From Valencia hispanica (Eukaryota; Chordata; Actinopteri; Cyprinodontiformes; Valenciidae), in assembly GCA_963556495.2 (NCBI GenBank), contig OY747704.1, positions 9,524,501 through 9,588,500 of the forward strand: a stretch of DNA of 64,000 nucleotides, given 5' to 3'. The notes below the pieces were generated by a model. It was not told the DNA's origin, did no database searches, and saw nothing but the letters and a program-made list of their open reading frames with translations. Shown here in pieces: positions 21,960 through 32,224 of this stretch. Made by a program: the position numbers and the translations under genes. Within the stretch, counting starts at the first letter, position 1. Every line of letters begins with the position of its first letter.

Positions 21960-22340
21960 CAATCGGCCCCCGCAATTTTGCTCAGTTTATATCCAGTCTA
22001 GCCCACTACCAGCTGAAGCAGATATTGTACTTTGTTTACTCCTGTTCCTCCTGGAGTCGCTTCGTTTTACTGGAAGTCTGAGGTGTAGAGTGTGAAGAGA
22101 AATGGAGAGAGTACAGTCCCCTGTGTTTCTCCTGTGTTGCTGACAACCATAGCAAGAGACAGTCTTTCAGTCTCACACTGATCTCTAAAGAAGTCATACA
22201 TCCAGATGGTTTGGAGTTTTCCACATTTATGAAGCTTCTTGCATAGCAGCAGCTGAACTGTTTCAAAAACACTGGAAAAATAAAAGAACATGATCCTCAA
22301 GGAGCTGCCTGATTGGTCCAGATGAGAGTGGGCTCTCTGA
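21960..22340 (-). pseudogene. LINE RT fragment (CR1/Rex1-like)
   Basis: The minus strand from 22300 encodes ETERLSLAMVVSNTGETQGTV and LSPFLFTLYTSDF, the palm B region (GxPQGTVLSPxLFxLY) of CR1/Rex1-type reverse transcriptases. Two overlapping frames share the match, so there is a frameshift. The fragment is under 400 bp. Confidence 0.65.
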
Positions 22341-22360
22341 ATAAAATATCTATCTATCGA

Positions 22361-22450
22361 CGATATGGCGGATGAACGGGGCTGGGCTGACTCTGGTGGG
22401 TGGGACTGACTGATGGGCGGGGCTGACTCTGGTGCAGCTCTGCCTTTCGT
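22361..22450. repeat. Short GC-rich tandem repeat
   Basis: GGGCTGACTCTGGTG occurs twice with a related GGGACTGACTGATGG unit between, in a GC-rich patch. Too short to interpret further. Confidence 0.6.
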
Positions 22451-22569
22451 GGTTCTGCAGCAAGCACCACTTGTAAACTTCGGCCTGTTTTGTTAGAGAA
22501 AGTCCAAAAGTTAATTAACCTGTGAACCTGTGAAACCAGCAACCAATCTTAATAAGTCCCTAAAGTTGT

Positions 22570-22572
<3 letters not shown>

Positions 22573-22603
<31 letters not shown>
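22573..22603. repeat. TA microsatellite
   Basis: About 14 TA units. The AT-rich stretch 22603-23090 that follows has no recognised gene or element. Confidence 0.85.
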
Positions 22604-22605
<2 letters not shown>

Positions 22606-23162
22606 GTAAATATAATCATGTTATATATTATGCATAATGTGCATTGTATTTTGATTATTAATTTTGTCTAACTTAAAATAATGCTTTAATCTGTTAAACA
22701 CTTATGTATTTGTTCTCTATGTAACATGCATATAAAAACACAAAATTAACTTCCCCTCGGTCATGCATGTAAAACCATTGTGTAAACTACACATATATAT
22801 TCATTCATTCATCTCAAACAAATTTGCACATAAAGAAACCATACCTGCGGTCACAAACAATTTGCCAGTTAGTGTTGCGTGGCATCAGGTTAGCATCTAA
22901 AAAAACTGCATCACGTCAATGCAATCTTAATGGGCTGCCGGACAGCTAGCTTAACACGTGCGGCAGCAACTACCGAACTGCAATCAACATATAAAAAACA
23001 CAATATCGCGGCTCGTAGCTCATTAAAACTACTGCAAGATTCACTCGTCCTCATTGGCATTCTTACACGGTGATAAGTCAACAAATAATTGATAACAGCA
23101 ACTTATATATCTGTTTTATTACCGGAGAGACCTGATGGGAACTCACCCCAGTCAAATCCAGC

Positions 23163-23815
23163 AAACGGCCTCAGAAAAATCTCTGTCATCCTCAGACAAA
23201 ACTGCTCAGACGCCTTTTGGGTTGAAGCAGTTTTTTCTGAGGATCACAGAGATTTTTCTGAGGCCGTTTGGGTTGAAGCAGTTTTTACTAAGGATGACAG
23301 AGATTTTTCTGAGGCCGTTTGGTTTGAAGCAGTTTTGTCTGAGGATGACAGAGATTTTTCTGAGGCCGTTTGGGTTGAAGCAGTTTTTTCTGAGGATGAC
23401 CGAGATTTTTCTGAGGCCGTTTGGATTGAAGCAGTTTTTTCTGAGGATGACCGAGATTTTTCTGAGGCCGTTTGGGTTGAAGCAGTTTTCTCTGAGAATG
23501 AAAGAGGTTTTTCTGAGGCCCTTTGGGTTGAAGCAGTTTTTTCTGAGGATGACAGAGATTTTTCTGAGGCCGTTTGGGTTGAAGCAGTTTTGTCTGAGGA
23601 TGACAGAGATGTTTCTGAGGTCGTTTGGGTTGAAGCAGTTTTGTCTGAGGATGACAGAGATTTTTCTGACGCTGAGAGAGTTTTGTCTAAGGATGACAGA
23701 GATTTTTCTGAGGCCGTTTGGGTTGAAGCAGTTTTTTCTGAGAATGAAAGAGGTTTTTCTGACGCTGAAGGAGTTTTGTCTGAAGATGACGGATGTTTTT
23801 CTGAATCTGACACCT
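23163..23815. repeat. 51-bp minisatellite open in several frames, first unit inverted
   Basis: About a dozen units of 51 bp (17 codons), for example starting at 23341, 23392 and 23443, plus shortened units near 23670 and 23760. Because the period is a multiple of three and lacks stops, it is open in two plus frames (to 23817 and 23839) and two minus frames (from 23907 and 23885). Plus-strand units read SEDDRDFSEAVWVEAVF; minus-strand units read SEKTASTQTASEKSLSS. The first unit (23163-23206) is the reverse complement of the others and could pair with the next ones. No splice sites or conserved domain identify a true frame, so coding is possible but unproven. Confidence 0.85.
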
Positions 23816-24017
23816 GAGTCTGAGGATGTCCTAAAATGAACACCATACACCAGGTCATGACTACCTTTAACAGGCAAGTAAACAATAACTTTAATATCTT
23901 TTGTCATGATATTGAAGGATTGGATTCAATTTCTCCTGTTTCCATTTTTATGAATGCATCTTACAGATGTGACAGCCGTCGATTGAGCCGCTCTGCAAAC
24001 CATGCTGGTGGACGATG

Positions 24018-24022
24018 TAGTG
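24018..24022. repeat. Left TSD of the ERV (TAGTG)
   Basis: TAGTG immediately before the 5' LTR, repeated at 28234-28238 after the 3' LTR. Confidence 0.9.
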
Positions 24023-24386
24023 TGTTAGGTAAAATAATAATGTTGTATTATTATTTTCTTAGGGTGTCTTTCTAATGTACTTTTTAAATGTCATTTTGGT
24101 TTCAGTCACATGCTTCTTTGCATGACAGCCTGTTCTTTTAATATGTTAATGAAGTGTGACTAAATAAAGAGAGACTGCAGAGGGGATGCTCTTGGAGACC
24201 AGAGACTATGACACTGGAAGGCTGAGAACAGACAAACACGGTTGGCTCATTCCTTATAGTATTTTCCTGGTCTCCCTCTGCAGAACTGATTATCCACATC
24301 TACCTCTGCAGAGCTTATTGACTCCATATTCTCTCCGACCCCTGTGTGTGATTCTTTGTAGGTCAACCACTTCTTTTTACCTAACA
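24023..24386 (+). repeat. ERV 5' LTR
   Basis: 364 bp, TGTTAGGTAAAA...TTTTTACCTAACA with imperfect inverted ends. Contains ACTAAATAAAGAGAG as a likely polyadenylation signal region (about 24160). Carries 9 bp (near 24295-24305) that the 3' LTR lacks. Confidence 0.93.
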
Positions 24387-24389
24387 TCT

Positions 24390-24404
24390 TGGTGCCGTGA
24401 CTCG
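24390..24404 (+). other. Primer binding site, tRNA-His type
   Basis: TGGTGCCGTGACTCG, three bases after the 5' LTR, is complementary to the 3' end of tRNA-His, the primer type also used by the human HERV-H group. Recognition is by known tRNA 3' ends. Confidence 0.75.
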
Positions 24405-25399
24405 ACGTACGGAGCACTCCCGCCGGTGGTCTCCGTCGAAGGACTGTTCTTGACATCCAGATCGCTGAATTGCTGCATTGGCCGGCTGCATAACTTCCAC
24501 GAGGACCCCCTGCGCGTGCTCCCGTGCGATCGATTCGGTTTGAATCACTCGCATAGGGGGGAGATTGTGAGTACATCTTTTTTGTGCACCTTCACAAAAA
24601 AAAAAAAAAAAAAAACAATTCTAAGATAGTCAGGGTATATTCTGCTGTTTGGGCCTAAAGGACGCTTTAGCCTCTCTGATAAAATATCAGGTGTTGATCC
24701 TTAAGTGATTAATGCGTTAATTACTACAGCAAAAGGGTGTAACGGTACAGGTTTGCGAACCTGTCCACCTCGAAAAAAGGGTGTAACGGACCAGGTTTGC
24801 GAACCGGTCCACCTTGCTGGGAAACGGTTGTAACGGGTTAGGTTTGCGAGCCAATCCACCTCGCTGGGAAATAAAGCACGCCAGTGTATGGGAGTAAAAA
24901 CACAAACAGCAGAATCAAAACGATATACCGCACCCCAGGTGGGTAGAGTAAGATAGGCACAGGACATAATCTTTATGTATGCCAGTCCAACCTGAAACCT
25001 AACGGTGTTAACGTACGGTTTGACGTGCACTACAAGAGACGTTCTGTGCGGAATTATAGGTTACACAACACATCCTTAGATTAAGAAAGCCATAAAACGG
25101 CTCAATCTAGTTGCACAAAAGAGACACTTAGAGTAAAAACTATACGATCCAGTTTTAGCAAAATTTGATTACAATTAAAAATCTCAAATAAATGACCAAA
25201 AAATTATTTTAATTAATTAAAGAATAAATGACTAACTTTAACTCGACAGACTAATTTAATAGTTCTTGCTTTTTCATTCACCTTAATCTTAATATTAATA
25301 ATTGCCTTTATCCTCCTAGAACTATTTGGTATTCTAACACTAGACTTTACCAGACCAATTAATAGAACCCATTAAGGGTTATATAAAAACAACGCAAAG
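24405..25399 (+). other. ERV leader with three tandem stem-loop units
   Basis: Untranslated leader. A donor-like ATTGTGAGTAC occurs near 24565, followed by an A-run. At about 24731-24871 three related units of about 47 bp each carry GGTTTGCGAACC or a close variant, which folds as a short stem with a TGCG loop. Position between primer site and gag suggests packaging or dimerisation; this is inference. Confidence 0.6.
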
Positions 25400-27100
25400 A
25401 TGGGAAACGATGTTTCCACCGACAAATTAGAGGGAGATTCAAAGTATATGCATAAAAAGGATCCCGAAAATCTTCAGTTTCTGACAAAATGGCGCAAAAA
25501 GTATAAAGTAGACGGGAAACTTAAAGGAAATCAATGGAAAGAACTGGTATGTGTTCTCGAAGCAAAAACACTTATCGCTAAAGGTAAAAAGAAAAAACTT
25601 AAACAGACACAGTTAAAAATAGCACGTGTGTGGGCTGATGAAACAGAGAAAAGGAAGCAAAATATAAAAAACAGGAAAAAAAACAAAGGCTCTAAAGATG
25701 AGGCTTTTCTTATGAAAAAGCTCGGTGACGAACCCACACTGTGTCCTCCTCCTTATGCACCTCTACCTACAACCCAGACAGACCCCCCTGGGGCTGTTGG
25801 AGTAGTACCTTATGCACCTCCACCAACACCCCCATCAGACCAGCCTGGGGCTTTAGGGGAAGGTCTATATCCTCCTGTTCCAAGAGATCAATTTGCAATT
25901 GAAGAAAAAACAGATGGTACCACAATAAAACAAAGACTTAGAATTACAAAGAAGTCAGGTCCAAAAAAATCTGAGGATAAGTCTTATGAGAGTGAACCAG
26001 AGGACTCAATAGATGTTAACCCTATGATTCAAGTACCATCTGCCGATGGCACTCCGAGATATGTTTTTAGACCATGGACACTTAAAGACGTTAAAGAGGG
26101 TGGTGATGATACCCCATATATGCGGCATTTGTGTAATGGTCTGCTACATAGTTTCCACCCCACTATCACTAATTGGATTAAAAATCACCTTCTGACAAGG
26201 GAAACTTGCGACCTTACTACCCTTATGGCCAATGCACGTTTTGCAGAAGGTGTCATGGAAAGAAAGGGGAAGAAACCAAAACCTCCAGACTCCGACACAC
26301 AGGTATTTCACACCCAGCTTGAAGACGATGAGGGGGAAGTTTATTATCAAAGTGACAACCACAACAAAGGAAGGTGGTTTAGACCACGAAGGAATACACA
26401 TCATCACACACCCCAGGGTTCATGGAGACATCAAGGTGGAACAGTGGCAAAAGCACTATATAAAACTATCATTGCAAACCATGGTATTCCACAAGTAATA
26501 TATTCAGATAATGGACCACATTTTGTGAATGAGGTTATTCAAAATATGGCAAAACATTTAGACATCCAACTAAAAAATCATTGTGCCTATCACCCCCAAA
26601 GTGCAGGTTTAGTAGAAAGACATAATGGAACCATCAAAAGCAGACTCAGGAAATGCATGGCAGAGACTAGAAGACCATGGCCTGAGTGTTTGGACCTAGT
26701 AAAACTTTACATGAGAATTACGCCAACAAACCAAGGTTTAACACCTTTTGAAATCATTTATGGCAGACCTTACAGGTTACCTCTAGTTGCGCCTGATTTG
26801 CAAAAAGCAGACGAAGAACTCACATTAGCTGATTACATGAGGAAAATTATCCTAGCCAAAGAAGTGCAAAACACACACAATCTGCCTATCTCTCCTTCTG
26901 TTTTGCAGGATCCTGAAAAGCCAATCAAACCTGGAGACTGGGTATTCATCAAGGTGATTAAAAGGAAGAACTGGACGAGTGCCCGCTGGGAAGGACCTTT
27001 TGAAGTCCTGCTGACCACGCCCACGGCTGTGAAAATCGCTGAGAGACCCTCGTGGATACACATCTCACACTGCAAATTGCAAAGGCAATTAGGGGACTAG
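25400..27100 (+). pseudogene. ERV gag-integrase fusion ORF (566 codons)
   Basis: Open from ATG to TAG. N-terminus MGNDVS is a myristoylation-type start of a matrix protein, followed by a lysine-rich region. [11 protein letters not shown] near residue 115 is a PPxY late-domain motif. Residues about 225-300 resemble a capsid C-terminal part. Near residue 345 the frame passes from a basic nucleocapsid-like region into integrase: SDNGPHF (Asp about 370) and GLVERHNG (Glu about 406), a D-x35-E spacing. The C-terminal domain has [16 protein letters not shown] and [12 protein letters not shown]. The first catalytic Asp, the zinc domain, protease, RT and RNase H are deleted, so the product cannot support replication. 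The fusion being in frame may be chance or may reflect retained expression. Confidence 0.88.
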
Positions 27101-27233
27101 ACACGGGACAGTGGGGAAGTCTGGGCTACAAAGGACAGAGTGACCAATAGGGCCTCTGGTCTCAAACCCAGCAGAACAGCATCCCTGTCCCCTTAGTGGT
27201 CAAACCTCTGTTTTGGAGGGCTAGTCCTCGTAT

Positions 27234-27582
27234 TTGCCTCTAGCCAACATGAAACTAGTTTGGCTCCCCTCCTGTCTGGCAGTTTGCCTGCCTCTATTCC
27301 ACTGCTTTTTCCTCACACCTGATGACGCCCAGACATCAAAGGAAAGAAGAGCTAAAATTCTAACCCACCATGCGTTTAAGAACACCTGGTACCAAATAGT
27401 TAATTTGACTGCAAATGCCATTCATTGTAATTTTGATACTTTTCTGCGTTTGTGTTAGTTGTGTTCTCCCATGTATAAAACAAATGATGAATAAGATGAT
27501 AACTAACACAATGGTCCAATACTCTCTTCTTAATCAGAGGCTTGAAGATGAAGACAGAAATGAAGAAGAAGATGGGGTGTAA
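27234..27582 (+). pseudogene. ERV env remnant: leader and cytoplasmic tail
   Basis: The first part (ATG at 27249) gives a hydrophobic leader (LVWLPSCLAVCLPLFHCFFL). After about 60 codons it runs into a stop. A second frame, 27442-27582, encodes a cysteine-rich hydrophobic stretch and an acidic tail ending EDEDRNEEEDGV. This looks like an envelope gene collapsed by internal deletion and frameshift to its two ends; surface and fusion domains are gone. Confidence 0.55.
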
Positions 27583-27878
27583 TTAACATGTGTAAAAACC
27601 TTTTTATGATTCCATTAATCTAAACTACTGTTCAGGTAGCGATTAATTGGATGATGTCTAGGTGAAGCTCGCATTAATATATTTTTTAAATTGCTACTTA
27701 CTTTTGCAATTTCTTTGTTGTATGTCTTATTATAATTATTATTTTTATTTTATTTGGGATGCTACTTATTTTGCAACCTTTTGTTGTCTGGTTTTTATGA
27801 CATTATTGGAGTTGTTACCTATTTTACAACTTTTTGTTGTTCGTGATCACATTTAAAAACCACATTTCAGGGGGGAAA
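27583..27878 (+). other. ERV 3' untranslated region with polypurine tract
   Basis: AT-rich, no ORF. GGGGGGAAA at 27870-27878 directly abuts the 3' LTR and is the plus-strand primer site (polypurine tract). Confidence 0.8.
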
Positions 27879-28233
27879 TGTTAGGTAAAATAATAATGTT
27901 GTATTATTATTTTCTTAGGGTGTCTTTCTTATGTACTTTTTAAATGTCATTTTGGTTTCAGTCACATGCTCCTTTGCATGACAGCCTGTTCTTTTAATAT
28001 GTTAATGAAGTGTGACTAAATAAAGAGAGACTGCAGAGGGGATGCTCTTGGAGACCAGAGACTATGACACTGGGAGGCTGAGAACAGACAGACACGGTTG
28101 GCTCATTCCTTATAGTATTTTCCTGGTCTCCCTCTGCAGAACTGATTATCCTCTGCAGAGCTTATTGACTCCATATTCTCTCCGACCCCTGTGTGTGATT
28201 CTTTGTAGGTCAACCACTTCTTTTTACCTAACA
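27879..28233 (+). repeat. ERV 3' LTR
   Basis: 355 bp, nearly identical to the 5' LTR apart from a 9-bp deletion and a few substitutions. Followed by TAGTG. Confidence 0.93.
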
Positions 28234-28549
28234 TAGTGGACAACGGGGGGAGACACCCTGAAGCTCTCTGCAGACCACCCTGTGATGTTTCGCTTGCCAA
28301 CCAGAGAGGACCAACCACAGATTTCGGCTGCAGTACTCCATTCATGTCTCTCATTCTTTCAGCTGCTCCAGCAACACTGCCAGGGACCCCCGGTGTAATA
28401 AAACAAAAAGATGGTCCAATACCCGGTCACTCAGATTAATCGTGCAGTGATTTGTTAAAATGTCTCTTGTCCTGTAAATAGTTATATTTCTGTATGTTCT
28501 TGAATTTTGTTACCTTAAATTTTATTTTCTGAATGTTATTAATTAAATA
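28234..28549 (+). other. DNA flanking the ERV, with a short ORF split by it
   Basis: Ignoring the ERV and one TSD copy, an ATG at about 24002 is in frame with the 28236-28439 stretch (DNGGRHPEALCRPPCDVSL...), giving about 73 codons to TAA at 28437. AATAAA-like sequence follows near 28543. No domain recognised; whether it was ever a gene is unclear. Confidence 0.35.
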
Positions 28550-29600
28550 AAATTATACAAGATAAGATAAGATAAGATGAGATAAAATAAGAAATACTTT
28601 AATAATCCCCGGGGGATTAAATTTTAGTACAACCAATCCAAGATCATACAAACATTTACAAACATTAACACAGTACAGGATTTGGAAGACCGCGGTGGCA
28701 GCCGGCTTACCAAGCGCCACTTATAGCAGATAGAAAGGATTCACAAGAAGGTAGGGGTGGTGAACAGGGAAAAAAAATTTGCAACTCTGCCCAGCCCCCT
28801 ACAGGGAACCGAGCCGGAAGTGCTGAAAAAACCCCACTGCAAAACATATAAGCACATATATCAGTCATCCCATATGAGAACACAAATGAGACGGGGTTCG
28901 GAAACCCTCCGCACAGAGAAAAGCAGTCATACCCATCCCATGCGCGCCCAGTATTTCACTGTCCGAAGAGTGGGCAGGAGACTGTAAGGTTAACAGCGAG
29001 GACATTGAACTGAAGGAGCGTGTGTTTCTGTAGTTGTGCCGTGAAAGTCTGTGCGTGTGTATGTGTGTGCGCTGTAAGTAGGTGAGACTGTGAACTCCCC
29101 TATCAGTCCCATAGCTCACAGAACATATTTAAACACAGGGGGATGGTGTGGGAGTAGGAGCCTCCGTTTACATTCTTTTCGCAGGGGGAGTTTGTGGTGT
29201 CTAGCCTTTCAAGGCTGCACCGGGTTCCAATTCAGATAACATTTTTAGATCAGGCTGGGACTTCCGAATAATGGCTCAGTTTCCATCAGCACGGCTGAGA
29301 AACTTCTCCAAGTTGTTTGCCACCTCGCGTACGAGTCCAACCACCGCATCCAGTTTGCAATTTTGCTCGTTCAGCGCATTAGTCTGAGTGTTTACAGCAC
29401 GGCATAATCCTTCTTGAAGCTGCAAAAGCTTTCCAATTACTTCCGACCGCTTCTTATCTTTGCGATACATCAGGAATCTACCCAAGCCAAACAGCAGAAA
29501 CCCGATTATCATGAATCCAATTATGTAGATATCTTCCACGTCCTCCACTGACATCATCGACAGACATGATCTTCCACTCCCTAACTATCCTAACGTAGGA
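28550..29600 (-). mobile_element. Interspersed repeat with 3' microsatellite tail and small ORF
   Basis: Read on the minus strand, the element ends ATTAATCCCCCGGGGATTATTAAAG followed by a TATCT-type microsatellite (28550-28590 on plus), a terminus shared by many fish retroposons. Upstream it carries the ORF at 29557-29276. Family not recognised; no RT seen. (Given here as a minus-strand description; tail sequence abbreviated to its hallmark GGGATTATTAAAG.). Confidence 0.5.
29276..29557 (-). CDS. Small ORF: one transmembrane segment plus coiled coil
   Basis: 93 codons, starts MMSVEDVEDIY. A hydrophobic segment (IIGFMIIGFLLFGLGRFLMY, about residues 12-31) is followed by a basic stretch (RKDKKRS), so the C-terminus is predicted cytosolic. 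Residues about 40-88 are heptad-like (GKLLQLQEGL, NEQNCKLDAVVGLV, ANNLEKFL), a coiled coil. The frame is intact and lies in an interspersed repeat with a microsatellite tail. I do not recognise the family. It could be an accessory protein of a non-autonomous element, or a host gene fragment captured by one. Confidence 0.45.
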   Translation of the reverse strand: MMSVEDVEDIYIIGFMIIGFLLFGLGRFLMYRKDKKRSEVIGKLLQLQEGLCRAVNTQTNALNEQNCKLDAVVGLVREVANNLEKFLSRADGN

Positions 29601-30210
29601 GAAAAGGGGAAAATATTGCAATCACAGATATCAAAACGACAATAGTGGAACAATACTGTAAATAATTATACTAAAAAAGGACAAAACAAGAGAAGCAGGA
29701 AAATATTTCGGCTGTTTAATGACTGCAGTAAGATTATATGTACTGCACAAAACAAAAGAAACAAAACTGCCATGATTTTAGGGTAAATAACACCGTAGTC
29801 ATAAGAATGGGATTTCTAAATAGATTTATTCCTGTACCTCCATCCCACAGTGGCAGAGTTCTTTGCTCCGGTGAAGAGCTCATAGTTCTCTCCCCGGAGC
29901 TTTATGAACATGTCTGGCTGCTCTTTGTCCTTAAAATGTTTAAAACAGCTTAAATCCCTAACCAGAAATTAGCTCTGTGTAAGGTGATAGTCACACAAGA
30001 AACAAGCTAGTTTACGAACGTGATTTTTAAAAAACATGTAAACGTACAAATGTAAAAAAAAAAAAAATTCTTAACGCTAAAACCAAAGGCCTAATTAGAC
30101 AACCGCTGTAAAAATCAATTGTTTGAACCGCCAGTTAAAAAAAAAAATGTAAAAGAAAAATCCAGAAACTCAAACTGTCTGATTTCTTCTATCTACAATA
30201 GAAGATCTAC
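29601..30210. other. AT-rich DNA, nothing recognised
   Basis: A-runs at about 30055-30067 and 30137-30148. No convincing ORF or repeat family. Confidence 0.4.
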
Positions 30211-30389
30211 AATAGGCAAGCAGATTTGTGAAAAGAGATCAACTGTAAAATGGAACAAATACAAGATCAATGACAAGCTCCCTTGACCTGGGGTTTCATG
30301 CAAGATCTCACGATGTGGGGTGCACAAGATCTTGAGAACAGTGACAAAACAGCCCAGAAGGATATGGGGGGAACTGGTCAATGACCTAA

Positions 30390-30650
30390 GAAAGCGGGGA
30401 CCACAGTAACAAAGGTTACTATTAGTAACACACTACGTCATTATGGATTAAAATCCTGCAGTCTCCCTGCTTGGGCCAGGACAGGTTGTGCCAATCTAAA
30501 GTTTGCCAGAGACCATGTGGATTTTCCAGAGGGGGACTGGGAGAATGTTATGTGGTCAGATGAGACCAAAATAAAACTCTTTGGTATAAATGTCACTCAC
30601 CGTGTTTGGTGGGGGAAGAATACTGAGTTTGCATACCAAGAAAACCCTAC
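30390..30650 (+). pseudogene. Tc1 transposase, middle part
   Basis: Plus-strand translation gives HYGLKSCSLPAWARTG, then KFARDHVDFPEGDWENV and MWSDETKIKLFG, the region around the first catalytic Asp (SDET) of Tc1-like DDE transposases, then HRVWWGKNTE. The upstream helix-turn-helix part (about 30230-30390) is frameshifted. Sequence homology stops near 30650. Confidence 0.78.
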
Positions 30651-30689
30651 TCACTGTTGTGATTGCATTTCTCATAAGATGAACTGAAC

Positions 30690-31920
30690 AGACTTTTGGA
30701 TGTGTGGGAGCTATTTCAAAGATGGACTGAGCAGACCACATTTCCCAGCAATCCTAGCAGTGACCCCCAACACACTCCTATTGGTCCGTGACCACCCATG
30801 GTGACATCAGCGATGACATCACGGCCAAAGGGGGCTATAAGAGTAGTCGCGCCCATTTTGAATTGTTCTCCAGCTAGAAGTTCTTGGATGGACGACTGCT
30901 GAACAGAGGACATCTCACCGGTGAAGATTCTCTTTTGTCCTGACCCGCTGGACCGGGGAAGAACTAATTTCAAAGCTTCGAAGTGCGCACCCCGTCTGCG
31001 TAACCAGGGTGCACGATATAAGAACTGTTCCAAGACAGTTCATTAGACGTCGATCCTGCAGGCCATCCAGCCTGCATTTGGGCCACAGGGTCCTTAAATC
31101 CTGTACAGGTTTTTTTTATAACTCTTCCTTTTCTTGCTCAACTACGGACACAATTCGCTCTCCTCCTAGTGGACTGGACCTCCTTCAAAGCAAAGTAGGA
31201 CTGAACCGGTTAATTTATACTAATATTGTGTCTGGGTGGAGATAAATAGAGAAAATAGAGTTTTAACGAGTTAGGTCTCGTTCATTTTTGGTTTAAAGTT
31301 TTTTTTAAGCGCTGTACCTGTTTGCTCAATTTTGCGTCGTCGCACATATAAGTCTGAGCTGAAATTGCTGTTTGAAACTGTTTGTTTTATCCTGAGCAGA
31401 TCACGCCTTTCTTTCCTTTTCCCTCCTCTCCTTTACTCTCTCTCTCTCTCTGATCACTCCGTCGGCAGAGTCGGGCTCGGTCCGGCCTGCGTTAGCTGGT
31501 CTTAGCTGAAAAGTTTAACTCCATTGTCTTTAGTCTGTCTCTAAAGCAGAGGCCTACCACATGTACGTTTTCCCCATGTGCTCCTTTAGCCAAAGCTAGT
31601 TTTATGACTCTTTCTTAGACTCCATGTGCTGTCCTCCATCTTGGCACAGAGCTGAGATTTATGACTTTGTCCCACAGGCTATCTGATACTTGGGCTCCCT
31701 GGAATGAGGGCCCCCCTCCTTTCCTGACCCGAACCTCAGCTGTCTCACTGATTTCATTTCATGTTAATTGTGTTTAATGTTCACCTATTATTGTTGTCTA
31801 AGATCTGTAGTAGTTTGCATTCTTTAGAATAGATGGGATTTTCTATTTTCTAAATAAAGTCCCCTTATCTTAAAGAGAACTTGTCCGGGATTACTTGGAG
31901 TGATGCGTACAATTAATGTC
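30690..31920 (+). repeat. LTR-like sequence inside the Tc1 copy
   Basis: Features of a retroviral-type promoter: an inverted CCAAT box (CTATTGG, about 30778), CRE-like TGACATCAGCGATGACATCA (about 30797), then a TATA-like GGCTATAAGAGTAG (about 30834). AATAAAGTCCCC near 31852 resembles a poly(A) signal. A related sequence lies in the opposite orientation at 41262-42535. No internal retroviral region or clear TSD is seen, so a solo LTR is the best guess. Confidence 0.4.
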
Positions 31921-32010
31921 CACAGCGTAAGAACTTATTCCTTCATTTGTTTAATTATCTCAGCCTTATCAGGCTGGTAATCATAAACATAAACTGAGAC
32001 TGAACAATTT

Positions 32011-32017
<7 letters not shown>

Positions 32018-32101
<84 letters not shown>
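32018..32101. repeat. TA microsatellite
   Basis: About 42 uninterrupted TA units, followed by AT-rich sequence rich in short palindromes (TTATTAATCTTATTAATAA). Confidence 0.9.
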
Positions 32102-32104
<3 letters not shown>

Positions 32105-32224
32105 GTTCCTGGATCCAACAGGATGGTGCCCCTAAACTTGGTAATTTTTACATAAAATTATTAATCTTATTAATAATTGCCCTAAGCAATTATTCATAAT
32201 TATTCATAACCAAATCCTACCTAT

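Larger units (their letters stand above)
24023..28233 (+). mobile_element. Endogenous retrovirus, internally deleted, with paired LTRs
   Basis: A 4.2-kb provirus: 5' LTR 24023-24386, primer site 24390-24404, leader to 25399, gag-integrase ORF 25400-27100, env remnant 27234-27582, polypurine tract 27870-27878, 3' LTR 27879-28233, TSD TAGTG. Protease, RT, RNase H and most of capsid and env are missing. Gag features (MG start, PPPY) and the integrase C-terminal domain look gamma/epsilon-retrovirus-like. LTRs differ by a 9-bp indel and few substitutions, which suggests a fairly recent insertion. Confidence 0.92.
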
